Assembly: GCA_025463215.1 (NCBI GenBank)
Contig: JAOBWF010000159.1
Location: forward strand, 1-64,000
Length of the DNA stretch: 64,000 nt
Direction of reading: 5' to 3'
Source: Acidobacteriota bacterium
Lineage (GTDB): Bacteria > Acidobacteriota > Vicinamibacteria > Vicinamibacterales > CAVVIG01
Shown one piece after another: positions 52,001 through 61,534 of the stretch; the stretch's first letter is position 1, and every line of letters starts with the position of its first letter. The position numbers were made by a program, and so were the translations under genes. The notes beneath the pieces are model-generated. The model saw only the letters and a program-made list of their open reading frames with translations, was not told where the DNA came from and made no database searches.

Positions 52001-54094
52001 CATGCCGACGGCGCCGATGTCCTGCTGCTGCCATGGCTGCGGGACCGGCGGGGGTGGCGGCGGCGAGGGTGGCGGCGAGGGCGGCGGCGCGGCGCCGTCG
52101 ACCGTGCTGCCGTAGATCGTGTTGTCATTGAACGTGCCGCCGGGCCGCGCACTCATGAACGCGTCCGGGCTCAAGATGATCTGGTCGACGATCGCACCGT
52201 CGGCGCGCTGCTGAACCTGGAGCGTGTGTGTGCCGCCGGTTGGAAAGTAGACGAATGTGGCTGTGCCGCCGCCGCCGTTGTCCGCCCAGCCCCAGTTGTT
52301 CAGCGTGCCGGAGGGATCGGTCAGGATCGTCTCGGCCCCCTGGCTCGTGCCGATCTGATACAGCGGGGATCCGTACTGATCGATGGCGTCGTCGAACTGG
52401 ACACTCACCGAATTGTTCGAGGTCGAGTTGCTCTGCGCCCGCAGGCGCAGCCACAGGTGATAGGCGACGCCGGCCTGAGCGGTGAACGTGGTCTGGAAGT
52501 AGTTCGCCGGCGCTGCGAGCGGCGGATCCACGATCGACTGCCCTTTGTTCGGGTTCCAGAGCGCGCGGCCGCCGGCCGCGGTGGCATCGGACAGCCATTG
52601 CCAGTTGCCGGCGACGTTCGCGGCCGGTACGTCGGTCGCGGTCCAGAGCACGATCGTCGACGCGCCGGCCACCGCCGGTGGCGGCGGTGGGGGCGTGCCG
52701 GCGGTGGTGAAGCTGGCGATCGGCCCTGACCTGGTCAGCCCGGCCATGGTTTTCGAGACGACCTTCCAGTAGTAGGTCGTGCCCGGCTGCAGCAAGGGCA
52801 GGACGAACTTCTGCGTCGCCGACGGGCTTGCCGGATCGGTCGGCCCGAGTTGCTGACTGGCGGCGAACAACGGCGGGTTCGGATCGGTGCCGAAATAGAT
52901 GTCGTACTGCTGTCCCCACGGGCCGCCGTCCCAGCCAATCTCCATCGACCGCGGCGCACCGACGGTGCCGGCGGCGGGTGCCAGGTAGACCGGCCGATCC
53001 GGCGGCAGCGGCGTGAACGGCGCCGTCTCGATCGCCCCATTCGGCGCCAGGTTGTTCCACTTGCGCTCGAACTGGTCGACGAACCACTGATACATCCACG
53101 GCTTGGTAGTGAAGTAGTTGTGCTCCTGCTGCGAGTTGGCGGACGGGCTCGTCCAATTCGACGAGCCGAAGACCGCCATCGCCTGGCCGTACATGATCAC
53201 CAGCTTCTGGTGATTGAGGCCGGCGTGGGCGCGGACGCGCAGGGGCACGCCCGCGGCGTACAACCGATCCATGTTGTACGCCACCCACAGCCGCGTCGGC
53301 TCGCGATACTCATTGGTCTCGCCGATCAGCCGGACCGGCACGCCGCGCTGCATCGCCGCGATCATCGCGTTGGTATGACGGTCGTCGGTGATCCGGTACA
53401 TGATCACGTCGATCTTCTGCTTCTCGGCGGCGTAGCGCTTCAGGATGCGGAGTGCATAGTCCTCCTGCTGCGGAAAGTTCAGCGCCGGATCCTTCGTGTA
53501 GATCGGATACACCCGCGTCAGCGGCCCGGTGATGTTGGCGAAGTTCGCGTAGTTGGTCGTGTCCAGCCAGAAATTGTCGAACGCCGTCTTGAAGCTGTTG
53601 GTGATCGACGGATCGTCGGAAAAGTAGATCGACTCGTCTTCGTAGTCGCTGTACGGCGCCTGATAGACGAACGCGGTCGGCGAATAGTTGGCGCCGTCGA
53701 ATTCGACGACGTTCTGGCCGGCGAAGATCATCGTCTTCCAGTGCAGGATGCCGGGCGCGGTGCGATAGCGGATCGGGATGCCGGCGGACTGGAAGGCGGC
53801 GATCATGTCGCCGGTCGGCGGATACGGATCGTCGGCGCGCGGATCGACGAGGATCCGCACCGGCACGCCGGCCGCCCACCGGTTGAGGATCTCGGTCTTG
53901 TAGCGCGCATCCTGCATGAACCAGAACGCGACGTCGATGCCGGTGGTTTCCGCGCGGATGTAGTTGATCAGCGGCGCCCGGCAGTCCTCGTACGCCGGAT
54001 CGCACAGCCGCTCGCTGCCCCACGCGGGGACCGACCACGAGATGAGAATCGCCCCGAGTGTCAACGCCTGTCGAATCAATCGCCGTCCGGTCAC
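49070..54094 (-). CDS. Large secreted protein: phospholipase D-like domains, Fn3-like region, 5 BACON-like repeats, 3 concanavalin/DUF1349-like modules
   Basis: Signal peptide; HKD-like HWKTMIFAG and HQKLVIMYGQAMAVFGSSNW; 5 x ~86-aa C(S/T)YAISP...SWLTV...GQTF repeats; 3 x QQDIGAVG...DVWG.ADAFHYVYQPLTGDGSIVAR modules. Confidence 0.85.
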   Translation of the reverse strand: MTGRRLIRQALTLGAILISWSVPAWGSERLCDPAYEDCRAPLINYIRAETTGIDVAFWFMQDARYKTEILNRWAAGVPVRILVDPRADDPYPPTGDMIAAFQSAGIPIRYRTAPGILHWKTMIFAGQNVVEFDGANYSPTAFVYQAPYSDYEDESIYFSDDPSITNSFKTAFDNFWLDTTNYANFANITGPLTRVYPIYTKDPALNFPQQEDYALRILKRYAAEKQKIDVIMYRITDDRHTNAMIAAMQRGVPVRLIGETNEYREPTRLWVAYNMDRLYAAGVPLRVRAHAGLNHQKLVIMYGQAMAVFGSSNWTSPSANSQQEHNYFTTKPWMYQWFVDQFERKWNNLAPNGAIETAPFTPLPPDRPVYLAPAAGTVGAPRSMEIGWDGGPWGQQYDIYFGTDPNPPLFAASQQLGPTDPASPSATQKFVLPLLQPGTTYYWKVVSKTMAGLTRSGPIASFTTAGTPPPPPPAVAGASTIVLWTATDVPAANVAGNWQWLSDATAAGGRALWNPNKGQSIVDPPLAAPANYFQTTFTAQAGVAYHLWLRLRAQSNSTSNNSVSVQFDDAIDQYGSPLYQIGTSQGAETILTDPSGTLNNWGWADNGGGGTATFVYFPTGGTHTLQVQQRADGAIVDQIILSPDAFMSARPGGTFNDNTIYGSTVDGAAPPPSPPPSPPPPPPVPQPWQQQDIGAVGMPGYGDFDAASSAFAIVAAGADVWGAADAFHYVYQPLTGDGSIVARVGSIQNTNVWSKAGVMIRESMAPGAANVFMLASAAKGLALQVRSATNGATTSTSGPLKSPPIWVRLDRAGNTFTAYQSVDGAAWTKVGSTVTVAMVPNAFVGLAVASHNIDATTTSAIDRVLINGAPTCAYSVAPSGQAVTGDGGTATFAVSTSSACTWTAASSDATWLTVNGAASGSGSATVTATAAPNSGPVRSATVTIAGQAFTVSQAAASCSYAISPTSQTFGTGGGAAAVTVTTGSWCSWTAASGDPSWLTVASGASGTGNGTVTLSAAANAAGARATSVVIGGQTLNATQDAAACSYAISPGSQSLASRGDTATVTVTTGSWCTWTAASNDPAWLTVTGGASGTGNGSVTLTAAANAAAARSATVAIANQTFTASQGAAACTFAISPASQSLAAGGDAATVAITTGSWCGWTAATNDPSWLTVTSGASGTGSGSIVLSAAPNGAGARSATATIGGQTFTAVQAAAACSYSLAPASQAFSPDGDSGTITVSTGSWCSWAAASNAPWLTIAGAASGAGSGTIAVNAAANTGAARTATVTVGGQLFTGSQAAAAAPDGWANQDIGAVGVAGGTSVPASGGISVTGAGADVWGTADALQYAYQPLTGDGSIVARVATIQNVNAWTKAGVMIRETVDPGSAQAFMLVSFSKGLAFQRRTATSGVSTSTSGTMNGAPFWVRLDRAGNTISAYQSADGVVWALVDTDTIAMGANVLVGLAVSSHTTSASATALFDQVSITRGTPASPAPLPAGWSQQDIGTVGVAGSGAYNAGSGTFVAKGSGADIWGTADAFHFVYKPMTGDGVIVARAATIQNTNAWAKAGVMIRETLATGSTHAFMLASAAKGTLFERRVATRGVTTSSTGTLAGPPLWLKLERIGNTFNGYTSPDGVAWTLVGTDTVPMTATVYVGFAVSSHTATAAAQATFDNVSTP
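50187..51470 (-). repeat. Intragenic tandem repeats (~258 bp) encoding BACON-like modules
   Basis: Five consecutive ~86-aa repeats in the 49070-54094 protein; coordinates approximate. Confidence 0.75.
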
Positions 54095-54370
54095 GTCGCC
54101 GACTCCTGTTCGCGCGCTGGCTGCGCGACCCGGTCAGTGCCACGGCCGTGCCGCCGGCGCCCTGTCGGCCGATCGGCGAACTCCGGCGTGTTTTCGCAGG
54201 TTGTTCGATTTATTACGGCAGAGGCCGAGCTGGTCTTTTCCCAAATCTGGAAATCGGCCATGCGCCGCCTGTGTCGTTCGTGTCCGTGCGCGATAAGGAT
54301 TCGGTAAGGCGCCGACGCGATGCGGCGAACCGCCGATCCGCCGTATAGTGGATGCTCAACTCACGAATCG

Positions 54371-54907
54371 ATGAACAACGTCCGCACCATTTTCCTGAAC
54401 GCCTTGCTGCTGGCCGCGTCCCTGCTCTCCGGGGCAGCGCCGCAGCCGCGCACGGCAGGATTCAGCCGGTTCGACCCTGCGTCGCACGTCGACCGGCAGA
54501 CCGCGCTGCCGCCTGGATTTGCCGCCAGCGTCGATCGGACGATCCGCGATCAGTTCGTGCGTGTCGCGGCCGGCGACGTCGACCGCGACGGCGACATCGA
54601 CGTCGTCGCCAGCCTCGGCACGCTGGATCTCGTCATCTGGAAGAACGACGGCGCTGGACATTTCACCCGGGTGGCGGCGTCACAGCACGACGCCTTCCAG
54701 CGCCAGCCGGCGGCCCCGGCCGTCGATGGCCATTCATTCGGATCCGACGAGTGGATCCAGACTGACCCGCCGCGCGATGCCGCGCTCGCCTCCCTGCGGG
54801 CGCGCGCCGTCGCCGATCCGCGCCTCGCATTCGCGCCGGTTGTTCGACTCGCAGCCGGATCTGACGGTCCCCGCCGGCGTTCCTCACGCGCTCCCCCGAT
54901 CACCTAG
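54371..54907 (+). CDS. Short secreted protein with one FG-GAP/VCBS-like repeat
   Basis: Signal peptide; VRVAAGDVDRDGDIDVVASLGTLDLVIWKNDGAGHFTRV. Confidence 0.6.
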   Translation: MNNVRTIFLNALLLAASLLSGAAPQPRTAGFSRFDPASHVDRQTALPPGFAASVDRTIRDQFVRVAAGDVDRDGDIDVVASLGTLDLVIWKNDGAGHFTRVAASQHDAFQRQPAAPAVDGHSFGSDEWIQTDPPRDAALASLRARAVADPRLAFAPVVRLAAGSDGPRRRSSRAPPIT

Positions 54908-54992
54908 ACACACGCTTTTCTCAGTGATGTAGGGCAGGCCCTCGGCGTGCCCGGCGTGGCGCGGGCGCTTCAGCCCGCGCGTTGGGGGACTC

Positions 54993-56255
54993 ATGTTTCG
55001 AACGCGTACGTACATGGCCGCGATCTGCGCCATGACACTCGCCGCGCGGCCGGCGCGGGCACAAACCACCGCGGCGACCATGACGATCGAGCAGGCGGTC
55101 GCGGAGGCACTCGATCACAACCTGTCGATCGCGGCCGAGCGCTACAACGTCGCCGTCGCCGACGCGCGCGTCGTGACCGCCGGTCTGCGGCCGAATCCAG
55201 TGCTCACCGCGAGCGCCATGCTGCCGGACGCGGCGATTTTCGACAGCAACGTGAACCCGCGTGAGGGCATCGTCCGCGGCGACGTGCTGCTCGAGCGCGG
55301 CGGCAAGCGCGCCGGCCGGATCGAGGTCGCCCAACAGGGGCGCGCGTCGGCCGCCCTGCAGTTGCAGAACGCAGTCCGCACTCTCACCCTGAGCGTCGAG
55401 AGCGCGTGCATCGACGTCCAGCAGACCCAATCGGATCTGCAGCTGGCGCGCGAGTCGCTGGCCGCATTCAATGCCGTCGTTGCGATCAATACGGAGCGGG
55501 TCCGGACCGGAGATCTCGCGCCGGTCGAGCTCGCGCGGTCGCGTCTCGCGGCGCTGCAGTTCCAGAACGACGTCCGCAGCCGCGAGGCGAAGCTGGCCGT
55601 GGCGGCCCATCGTCTGCGCGCACTGCTCGGGCGTACCGACACCGCGCCGATTGTCGTGACCGGCGAGCTCAGACGCGACGCGGCGCCGTCGGGCGCCGAC
55701 GCGCTGCAGCAACGCGCGTTCGAGCGGCGGCCGGATCTGCAGGCGCTCGAGCGCGATCAGGCGCGGTCGCTGGCCGACATCCGCCTGCAGCTGGCCCAGG
55801 GGCGGATCGACTACACGGTCTCCGCGGAGTTCCATCACCAGCTGGCCCCCAACGCCCTCTCCGGCAACGAATGGGGCCTGTTCGTCAGCGCGCCGATTCC
55901 GCTCTTCAACCGCAATCAGGGCGAGGCCGAGCGTGCCCGCCAGGAAGCGCGGCAGGCGGCCGCCCGCATCGCCGCTCTTCGTTCCGACATCACGACGGAG
56001 CTGCGCAGCGCCTGGGAGCAATACGCGGCGACGCGCGAGCTGGTCGACACGATCGAGCAGCAGATGCTCGGGCCGGCGCGCGACGTGCGCGACACCACCG
56101 CCTACTCGTACCAGCGCGGCGACGCGAGCTTCATCGAGTTCCTCGACGCGCAGCGGACGTTCAACGACGCGATGCAGGGCTACAACGAGGCGCGCGCCGA
56201 ATATGCTCGCAGCCTCTATACGTTGGACGCGCTGGCGGGAGGGACCGACCGATGA
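54993..56255 (+). CDS. TolC-family outer membrane efflux protein (CzcC-like)
   Basis: TIEQAVAEALDHNLSIAAERYNV, GLFVSAPIPLFNRNQGE; upstream of RND adaptor and pump. Confidence 0.9.
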   Translation: MFRTRTYMAAICAMTLAARPARAQTTAATMTIEQAVAEALDHNLSIAAERYNVAVADARVVTAGLRPNPVLTASAMLPDAAIFDSNVNPREGIVRGDVLLERGGKRAGRIEVAQQGRASAALQLQNAVRTLTLSVESACIDVQQTQSDLQLARESLAAFNAVVAINTERVRTGDLAPVELARSRLAALQFQNDVRSREAKLAVAAHRLRALLGRTDTAPIVVTGELRRDAAPSGADALQQRAFERRPDLQALERDQARSLADIRLQLAQGRIDYTVSAEFHHQLAPNALSGNEWGLFVSAPIPLFNRNQGEAERARQEARQAAARIAALRSDITTELRSAWEQYAATRELVDTIEQQMLGPARDVRDTTAYSYQRGDASFIEFLDAQRTFNDAMQGYNEARAEYARSLYTLDALAGGTDR

Positions 56256-57424
56256 CCGCATGCAGAGGCGCGGCGATCGCCGCAGCGCTGGCCGTGGCCG
56301 TGGCCACCGCCGGTTGCCATCGTCCGGAGGCCGTACCGGACGCAAGTGCGGTCACGATCGCCGCCGGCGCCGTCACGATCGCCCAGGGATCGCCGATGCT
56401 GAAACAGATCGGACGCGAGCAGGTGCGCGACGCGGAGCTGGCGACCGACGAAGTGATCGCCCCTGGCAAGATCGAAGCGAACCCGAACCGGGTGACGAAG
56501 GTGGTCGCTCCGGTCGCCGGCCGGGTCGGACGTGTCCTCGTGGCGGTCGGCGACGCCGTGCGGCAGGGTCAACCGCTGTTCACGATCGAGAGCCCCGACG
56601 CCGACGCAGCGATGTCCAGCCATCTCCAGGCCGACGCCGCCGTCACCCAGGCCCGCGCGGCATTGCTCAAGGCGCAAGCCGACGTCGATCGCACCGGAGA
56701 CCTCTTCGATCACAACGCGGTCGCGAAGAAAGAGGTCCTCAACGCCGAGAGCGCGCTGGCGCAGGCGCGCGCGGCGCTCGATCAGGCGCTCGCCTCCCGC
56801 GAGCAGGCCGACCGCCGGCTGTCGGTGCTCGGTCTGACCCAACGCGATTTCAAGGAACCGGTCACCGTCCGTTCGCCGATCGCCGGCAAGGTCCTCGACC
56901 TGAGCCTCGTGTCCGGTGAGTTCCGCAACGACACCAGCGCCCCGGTGATGACGATTGCCGACCTCAGCACCGTCTGGGTTTCGGCGCAGGTGCCCGAAAC
57001 CTCGATCCGCTTCATTCACCCGCGCGAGAAAGTCGAGATCCGGCTGGTCGCCTATCCCGACGAAGTGTTCGACGGCCGCGTCCGGCAGGTCGCGGACACC
57101 GTCGACCCGCAGACGCGGACGGTGAAGGTCCACGCGGAACTCGACAACCGGCAGGGCCGGTTCCGGCCCGAGATGTTCGGCAGCATCCACCACATCGAGT
57201 CAACCGCGAGGATGGCCGTGATCCCCGCGGCCGCGGTGATCGAAGGCGACGGGCACGCGACGGTGTTCGTCGAGTCGCCACCCGGCACGTTTCAGCCGCG
57301 CGCGGTCGTGCTCGGTAAACCGGCCGGCGCGCAGATCCGCGTCATCAGCGGTCTCAGGCCGGGGGAGACCGTCGTCGTCGACGGAGCCATCCTGCTCAGC
57401 GGCCTGCTGAAGAAGCCGGCGTAG
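56252..57424 (+). CDS. RND efflux periplasmic adaptor (CzcB-like)
   Basis: VAPVAGRVGRVLVAVGDAVRQGQPLFTIESPDA, VRSPIAGKVLDLSLVSGEF; lipobox-like ATAGCH; ATGA overlap with CzcC-like gene. Confidence 0.92.
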   Translation: MTACRGAAIAAALAVAVATAGCHRPEAVPDASAVTIAAGAVTIAQGSPMLKQIGREQVRDAELATDEVIAPGKIEANPNRVTKVVAPVAGRVGRVLVAVGDAVRQGQPLFTIESPDADAAMSSHLQADAAVTQARAALLKAQADVDRTGDLFDHNAVAKKEVLNAESALAQARAALDQALASREQADRRLSVLGLTQRDFKEPVTVRSPIAGKVLDLSLVSGEFRNDTSAPVMTIADLSTVWVSAQVPETSIRFIHPREKVEIRLVAYPDEVFDGRVRQVADTVDPQTRTVKVHAELDNRQGRFRPEMFGSIHHIESTARMAVIPAAAVIEGDGHATVFVESPPGTFQPRAVVLGKPAGAQIRVISGLRPGETVVVDGAILLSGLLKKPA

Positions 57425-57426
57425 CC

Positions 57427-60400
57427 ATGCTGAAACGCATCGTCTCGCTCGCGCTGTCGCAGCCGCTCTTCATGGCGCTGCTGACAGTGCTGTTCATCGG
57501 CGCCGGCATCCAGGCGTTCCGCGGACTGCCGGTCGAAGCCTTCCCCGACGTCACCGATGTGCAGGTGACGGTCATCACTCTCGTCCCCGGCCACGCGCCA
57601 GAGGAGGTCGAGAAGCAGGTGACGATCCCGCTCGAGATCGGCCTCAGCGGACTGCCCCACTCGGTGCGGATGTTCTCGCACACGCAGTTCGGGCTGTCGT
57701 TCCTGATCCTGACGTTCGACGATCGCGTCGACGACTACTTCGCGCGGCAGCAGGTGCTCGAGCGCCTGCAGGGGGTCGAGCTGGCGCCCGGCATCCAGCC
57801 GCAGCTCGCGCCGTTGTCGACGCCGATCGGCGAGGTGTACCGCTACCGGCTCACCGGCGATCACGTCAGCCCGACCGAGCTGCGCGGCATTCAGAACTGG
57901 ACGGTCGAACGTTATCTCCGGATGTCCCCGGGTGTCGCCGACATCGTCAGCTTCGGCGGATTCATCAAGCAGTACGAAGTCAGCCTCGACGTCGTCCAGA
58001 TGGGATCGCTGGGCGTGACGATGCAGCAGGTGTTCACGGCGCTCGGGCGCGGCAACGCCAACGCCGGCGGCAGCTACATCGAGCGTGGCGCGCAGCAGTT
58101 CATCGTCCGCGGCATCGGCCTGCTCCGTTCGGCCGACGACATCGGCCAGATCGTGGTCGCACAGCGCGGCGGCGTGCCGGTGCTGATCCGCGACATCGCG
58201 ACCGTCGGGATCGGCGCGGTGCCACGCCAGGGGATCACGGGGCAGGACGACGACGACGAAGCGGTCACCGGCGTGGTGCTCATGCGCAAGGGGGAGAACC
58301 CGTCAGAGGTGCTTGCGGCGCTGAAGACGCGGGTCGCGGCGCTCAACGACACCATGCTGCCGCCCGGCGTACGGATCGTCCCGTTCTACGATCGCACCTG
58401 GCTGATCGGGACGACGCTGCGGACCGTGTTCACCAACCTGCTCGAAGGCGCGGCCCTCGTCACCGTCGTGCTGTTCGTGTTTCTCGGCAGCCTGCGCGCG
58501 TCGGCGATCGTCGCGGCGATGATCCCGCTGTCGCTGCTCGCCACCTTCATCGGCCTGACCATCCGCGGCATTCCTGCCAACCTGCTCTCGCTCGGCGCGA
58601 TGGATTTCGGCATCATCGTCGACGGCGCCGTGATCGTCGTCGAGAACATCGTGCGCCACCTGTCGCAGCTGCGGGGATCGCCGGACGCGGCGGCGCGGCG
58701 CGAGACGATCCTCGAGGCCACCGTCCAGGTCGGACGGCCGACGCTGTTCTCGATGCTGATCATCATCCTGGCGAACCTGCCGATCTTCACGCTGCAGCGT
58801 CAGGAGGGACGGATCTTCGCGCCGATGGCCTACACCATCACCGCGGCCCTGATTGGATCGCTGATCTTTTCGCTGACGCTGGTGCCGCTGCTCTGCTTCG
58901 TCCTGCTGAAGCGGATTCCGCACGAGGAGAATGCGCTGGTCCATGCCTGCCAGCGGGTGTATCGGGCGGCGCTGAATGCCGCCCTTGCGCGGCGGCGCGC
59001 GGTGATCGCGGGCGCGACGCTGGTGCTCGCCTTGAGCCTCGGCGCGGCGACGCAGCTGGGCAGCGAATTCCTCCCCGAGTTGAACGAAGGCGCGATCTGG
59101 GTCAATGCGATGCTGCCGGACGGCATCTCCGTCGGCGAGGCGTCGCGCGAGTGTGCCAGGATCCGCGCCCTGCTCCGCCAGTTCCCCGAAGTACGGACCG
59201 TCATTTCGAAGGCGGGACGGCCCGAAGACGGCACGGATCCGAAATTGATCAACATGGCCGAGTTCTTCGTCGACGTGAAGCCCACGAACGAGTGGACGCG
59301 GCCAATCACGAAGGACGAGCTCGTCGCGCAGATGGATCGCGCCCTCGACGCGATTCCCGGGATCGACGCCAGCTTCTCGCAACCGATTCGCGACAACATC
59401 CTGGAGAGCATCTCGCAGATCGACGGCCAGGTCGTCATCAAGGTGTTCGGCACCGACGGCGCCGCTTTGCGCAAGGACGCGAACGCCGTGCTCGATGCGG
59501 TGTCGGCGACGCCGGGCGTGGCACGGGCATTCATCGACCGCGCCGGCCAGGTGCCGCAGATGCAGATTACCGTCGACCGCGCCCGCGCCGGCCGCTACGG
59601 CCTCAACGTCGCCGACATCCAGGACACGATCGAAACCGCGCTGGGCGGACGCGATGCCACCGAGATCTGGGAGGGCGAGCAGCGTTTCGGCGTGGTGGTG
59701 CGGCTGCCGGCGGAGGCGCGGGCCGACGCCGATACCGTGCGCCAGATCCGCGTCGACACCGCCGACGGCGCGCATATCCGGCTCGGCGACGTCACCGACA
59801 TCGCCGTCCGCCAGGGCGCGATGAACATCAGCCGCGAGTCGGGCGCACGCGTGATGGCCATCGGCGTGTTCATTCGCGGCCGCGACATGGGCAGCGCGGT
59901 CGAAGAGATGCAGCGGCGCGTTGCCGCCGGGGTGCATCTGGCGCCCGGCGCGCGGCTCGTCTGGGGCGGTGAATTCGAAAACCAGCAACGCGCGATGGCG
60001 CGGCTGCGGCTGATCGTCCCGCTCAGTGTGTTCCTGATCTACGTGCTGCTGTTTCACGCGTTCCAGTCGGCGCGTCACGCCGCGTTGATCCTCCTCAACG
60101 TGCCCTTTGCGCTGGTCGGCGGCGTCGTCGCGCTGCTCGTCACCGGGATTCCGCTCAGCGTGTCGGCCGCGATCGGCTTCATCGCCCTGTTCGGCGCCGC
60201 GGTGCTCAACGGGGTGGTGATGGTCAGCTACATCAACCAGCTGCGCGAGAAGGGCACGGCGCTGATGGAGGCGGTACGCGAGGGCGCGGAGGCGCGGCTG
60301 CGAACCGTGCTGATGACCTCGCTGCTCGCGATGCTCGGGCTGCTGCCGATGGCGCTGTCGCACGGGATCGGCTCCGAAACGCAGCGGCCACTCGCGGTGG

Positions 60401-60498
60401 TGATCATCGGCGGCCTCGTCTCCGCGACGGTGCTGACGCTGATCGTGCTTCCGACCCTGTACGTCGCGTTCGCGGCGGGCGAGGATCGTGATGCGTAG
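57427..60498 (+). CDS. Heavy-metal RND efflux pump (CzcA/CusA family)
   Basis: GLPVEAFPDVTDVQVTVITLVPGHAPEEVEKQVTIPLE, GAMDFGIIVDGAVIVVENIVRHL. Confidence 0.95.
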   Translation: MLKRIVSLALSQPLFMALLTVLFIGAGIQAFRGLPVEAFPDVTDVQVTVITLVPGHAPEEVEKQVTIPLEIGLSGLPHSVRMFSHTQFGLSFLILTFDDRVDDYFARQQVLERLQGVELAPGIQPQLAPLSTPIGEVYRYRLTGDHVSPTELRGIQNWTVERYLRMSPGVADIVSFGGFIKQYEVSLDVVQMGSLGVTMQQVFTALGRGNANAGGSYIERGAQQFIVRGIGLLRSADDIGQIVVAQRGGVPVLIRDIATVGIGAVPRQGITGQDDDDEAVTGVVLMRKGENPSEVLAALKTRVAALNDTMLPPGVRIVPFYDRTWLIGTTLRTVFTNLLEGAALVTVVLFVFLGSLRASAIVAAMIPLSLLATFIGLTIRGIPANLLSLGAMDFGIIVDGAVIVVENIVRHLSQLRGSPDAAARRETILEATVQVGRPTLFSMLIIILANLPIFTLQRQEGRIFAPMAYTITAALIGSLIFSLTLVPLLCFVLLKRIPHEENALVHACQRVYRAALNAALARRRAVIAGATLVLALSLGAATQLGSEFLPELNEGAIWVNAMLPDGISVGEASRECARIRALLRQFPEVRTVISKAGRPEDGTDPKLINMAEFFVDVKPTNEWTRPITKDELVAQMDRALDAIPGIDASFSQPIRDNILESISQIDGQVVIKVFGTDGAALRKDANAVLDAVSATPGVARAFIDRAGQVPQMQITVDRARAGRYGLNVADIQDTIETALGGRDATEIWEGEQRFGVVVRLPAEARADADTVRQIRVDTADGAHIRLGDVTDIAVRQGAMNISRESGARVMAIGVFIRGRDMGSAVEEMQRRVAAGVHLAPGARLVWGGEFENQQRAMARLRLIVPLSVFLIYVLLFHAFQSARHAALILLNVPFALVGGVVALLVTGIPLSVSAAIGFIALFGAAVLNGVVMVSYINQLREKGTALMEAVREGAEARLRTVLMTSLLAMLGLLPMALSHGIGSETQRPLAVVIIGGLVSATVLTLIVLPTLYVAFAAGEDRDA

Positions 60499-60868
60499 CG
60501 CCGCATGGGCTCTGGCGGCGTGCCTCGGCGCACTCAGCGCGGTGGGGTGTCATCGGCTGATCCCTCGCAGTGGACCGCCGTACAGCATCACCGGCATTGT
60601 CACCTCGCTCGATCCGGCCACGATCGTCGTCCGGCACAAGACCGGCCAGGAGGTCAGCATCGCGTTGAGCCCCGGCACGGTCGTCTCACGACGGGCGCAT
60701 CCGGCGACGCTCCGCGACGTCGCGGTCGGCATGCGAATCGTCGTGGTCTACCACTTTGCCGGCGGTGCCGCGGTGGCGGATGAGGTCCGGCTGTTTCGTC
60801 CGCCGGTCCGGGCCGCGATCACACAGGGTGCGACATCACCGGGGGCGATCGCGGTTCAACGCAGGTAG
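60488..60868 (+). CDS. Small putative lipoprotein (DUF5666-like)
   Basis: Lipobox-like SAVGC; YSITGIVTSLDPATIVVRHKTGQEVSIALSPGTVVSR. Confidence 0.65.
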   Translation: MMRSAAWALAACLGALSAVGCHRLIPRSGPPYSITGIVTSLDPATIVVRHKTGQEVSIALSPGTVVSRRAHPATLRDVAVGMRIVVVYHFAGGAAVADEVRLFRPPVRAAITQGATSPGAIAVQRR

Positions 60869-61428
60869 GTCAGCAGAAATTGTCCGATTCCGATGAGGCC
60901 GAGAACCGCGGAGCCGCCCCATATCAGGCGCTGGCGCGTCAGTGCCGCCACCGCGCCGAGCGCAATCCCGACCTGCAGCATCGCGACGCTGTTGGCGAAA
61001 CGATGGTGCCGGGCGAGCAGTTGATCCGCTTCACGCGACTTCTCGTCGCGCTCGCGTTCCTTGTCGCGAGCCGCGCGTTCGATCTCTTTTTGCTCGGCGG
61101 CATATCGCTGGATCGATTGTTCGACCGCCGGCGGCACGGCCTTGCCCGCGGCGATCCACGTCGTGCGCACCGCGTCCTGGACGGTCCCTTTGATCCCCTT
61201 GGCCTGATAGTAGGTCCACTGATCCGAGGCTTCGGACTGCAGCCGTCCGGCGTCGGTCTTCAGCACCAGGGCTTCGTTGACGGTGCCGCCGGCACGCAAG
61301 GCGGCGACGGCGCCAAATGCCGCGAGCAACGCGGTCGTCAACGCGATATTCCGGAGCAGCGAATCGGTCGGCGGCTCATATGTCGTTTCCTGGACCCGCT
61401 CGAGATCGAAGTCCTGTCCTTCCGGCAT
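60856..61428 (-). CDS. DUF4337-like membrane protein
   Basis: N-terminal TM, SEASDQWTYYQAKGIKGTVQDAV, coiled-coil and two C-terminal TMs. Confidence 0.75.
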   Translation of the reverse strand: MPEGQDFDLERVQETTYEPPTDSLLRNIALTTALLAAFGAVAALRAGGTVNEALVLKTDAGRLQSEASDQWTYYQAKGIKGTVQDAVRTTWIAAGKAVPPAVEQSIQRYAAEQKEIERAARDKERERDEKSREADQLLARHHRFANSVAMLQVGIALGAVAALTRQRLIWGGSAVLGLIGIGQFLLTYLR

Positions 61429-61534
61429 GCGAGCGATCATAACGTGGACGTGTCCGGCCACACTGTAAGGAACTCGTTGCCGTCAAACCCGGCCCGCGCT
61501 TGCGACGCGGGCGATTCCGAGTTGATACTGACGC

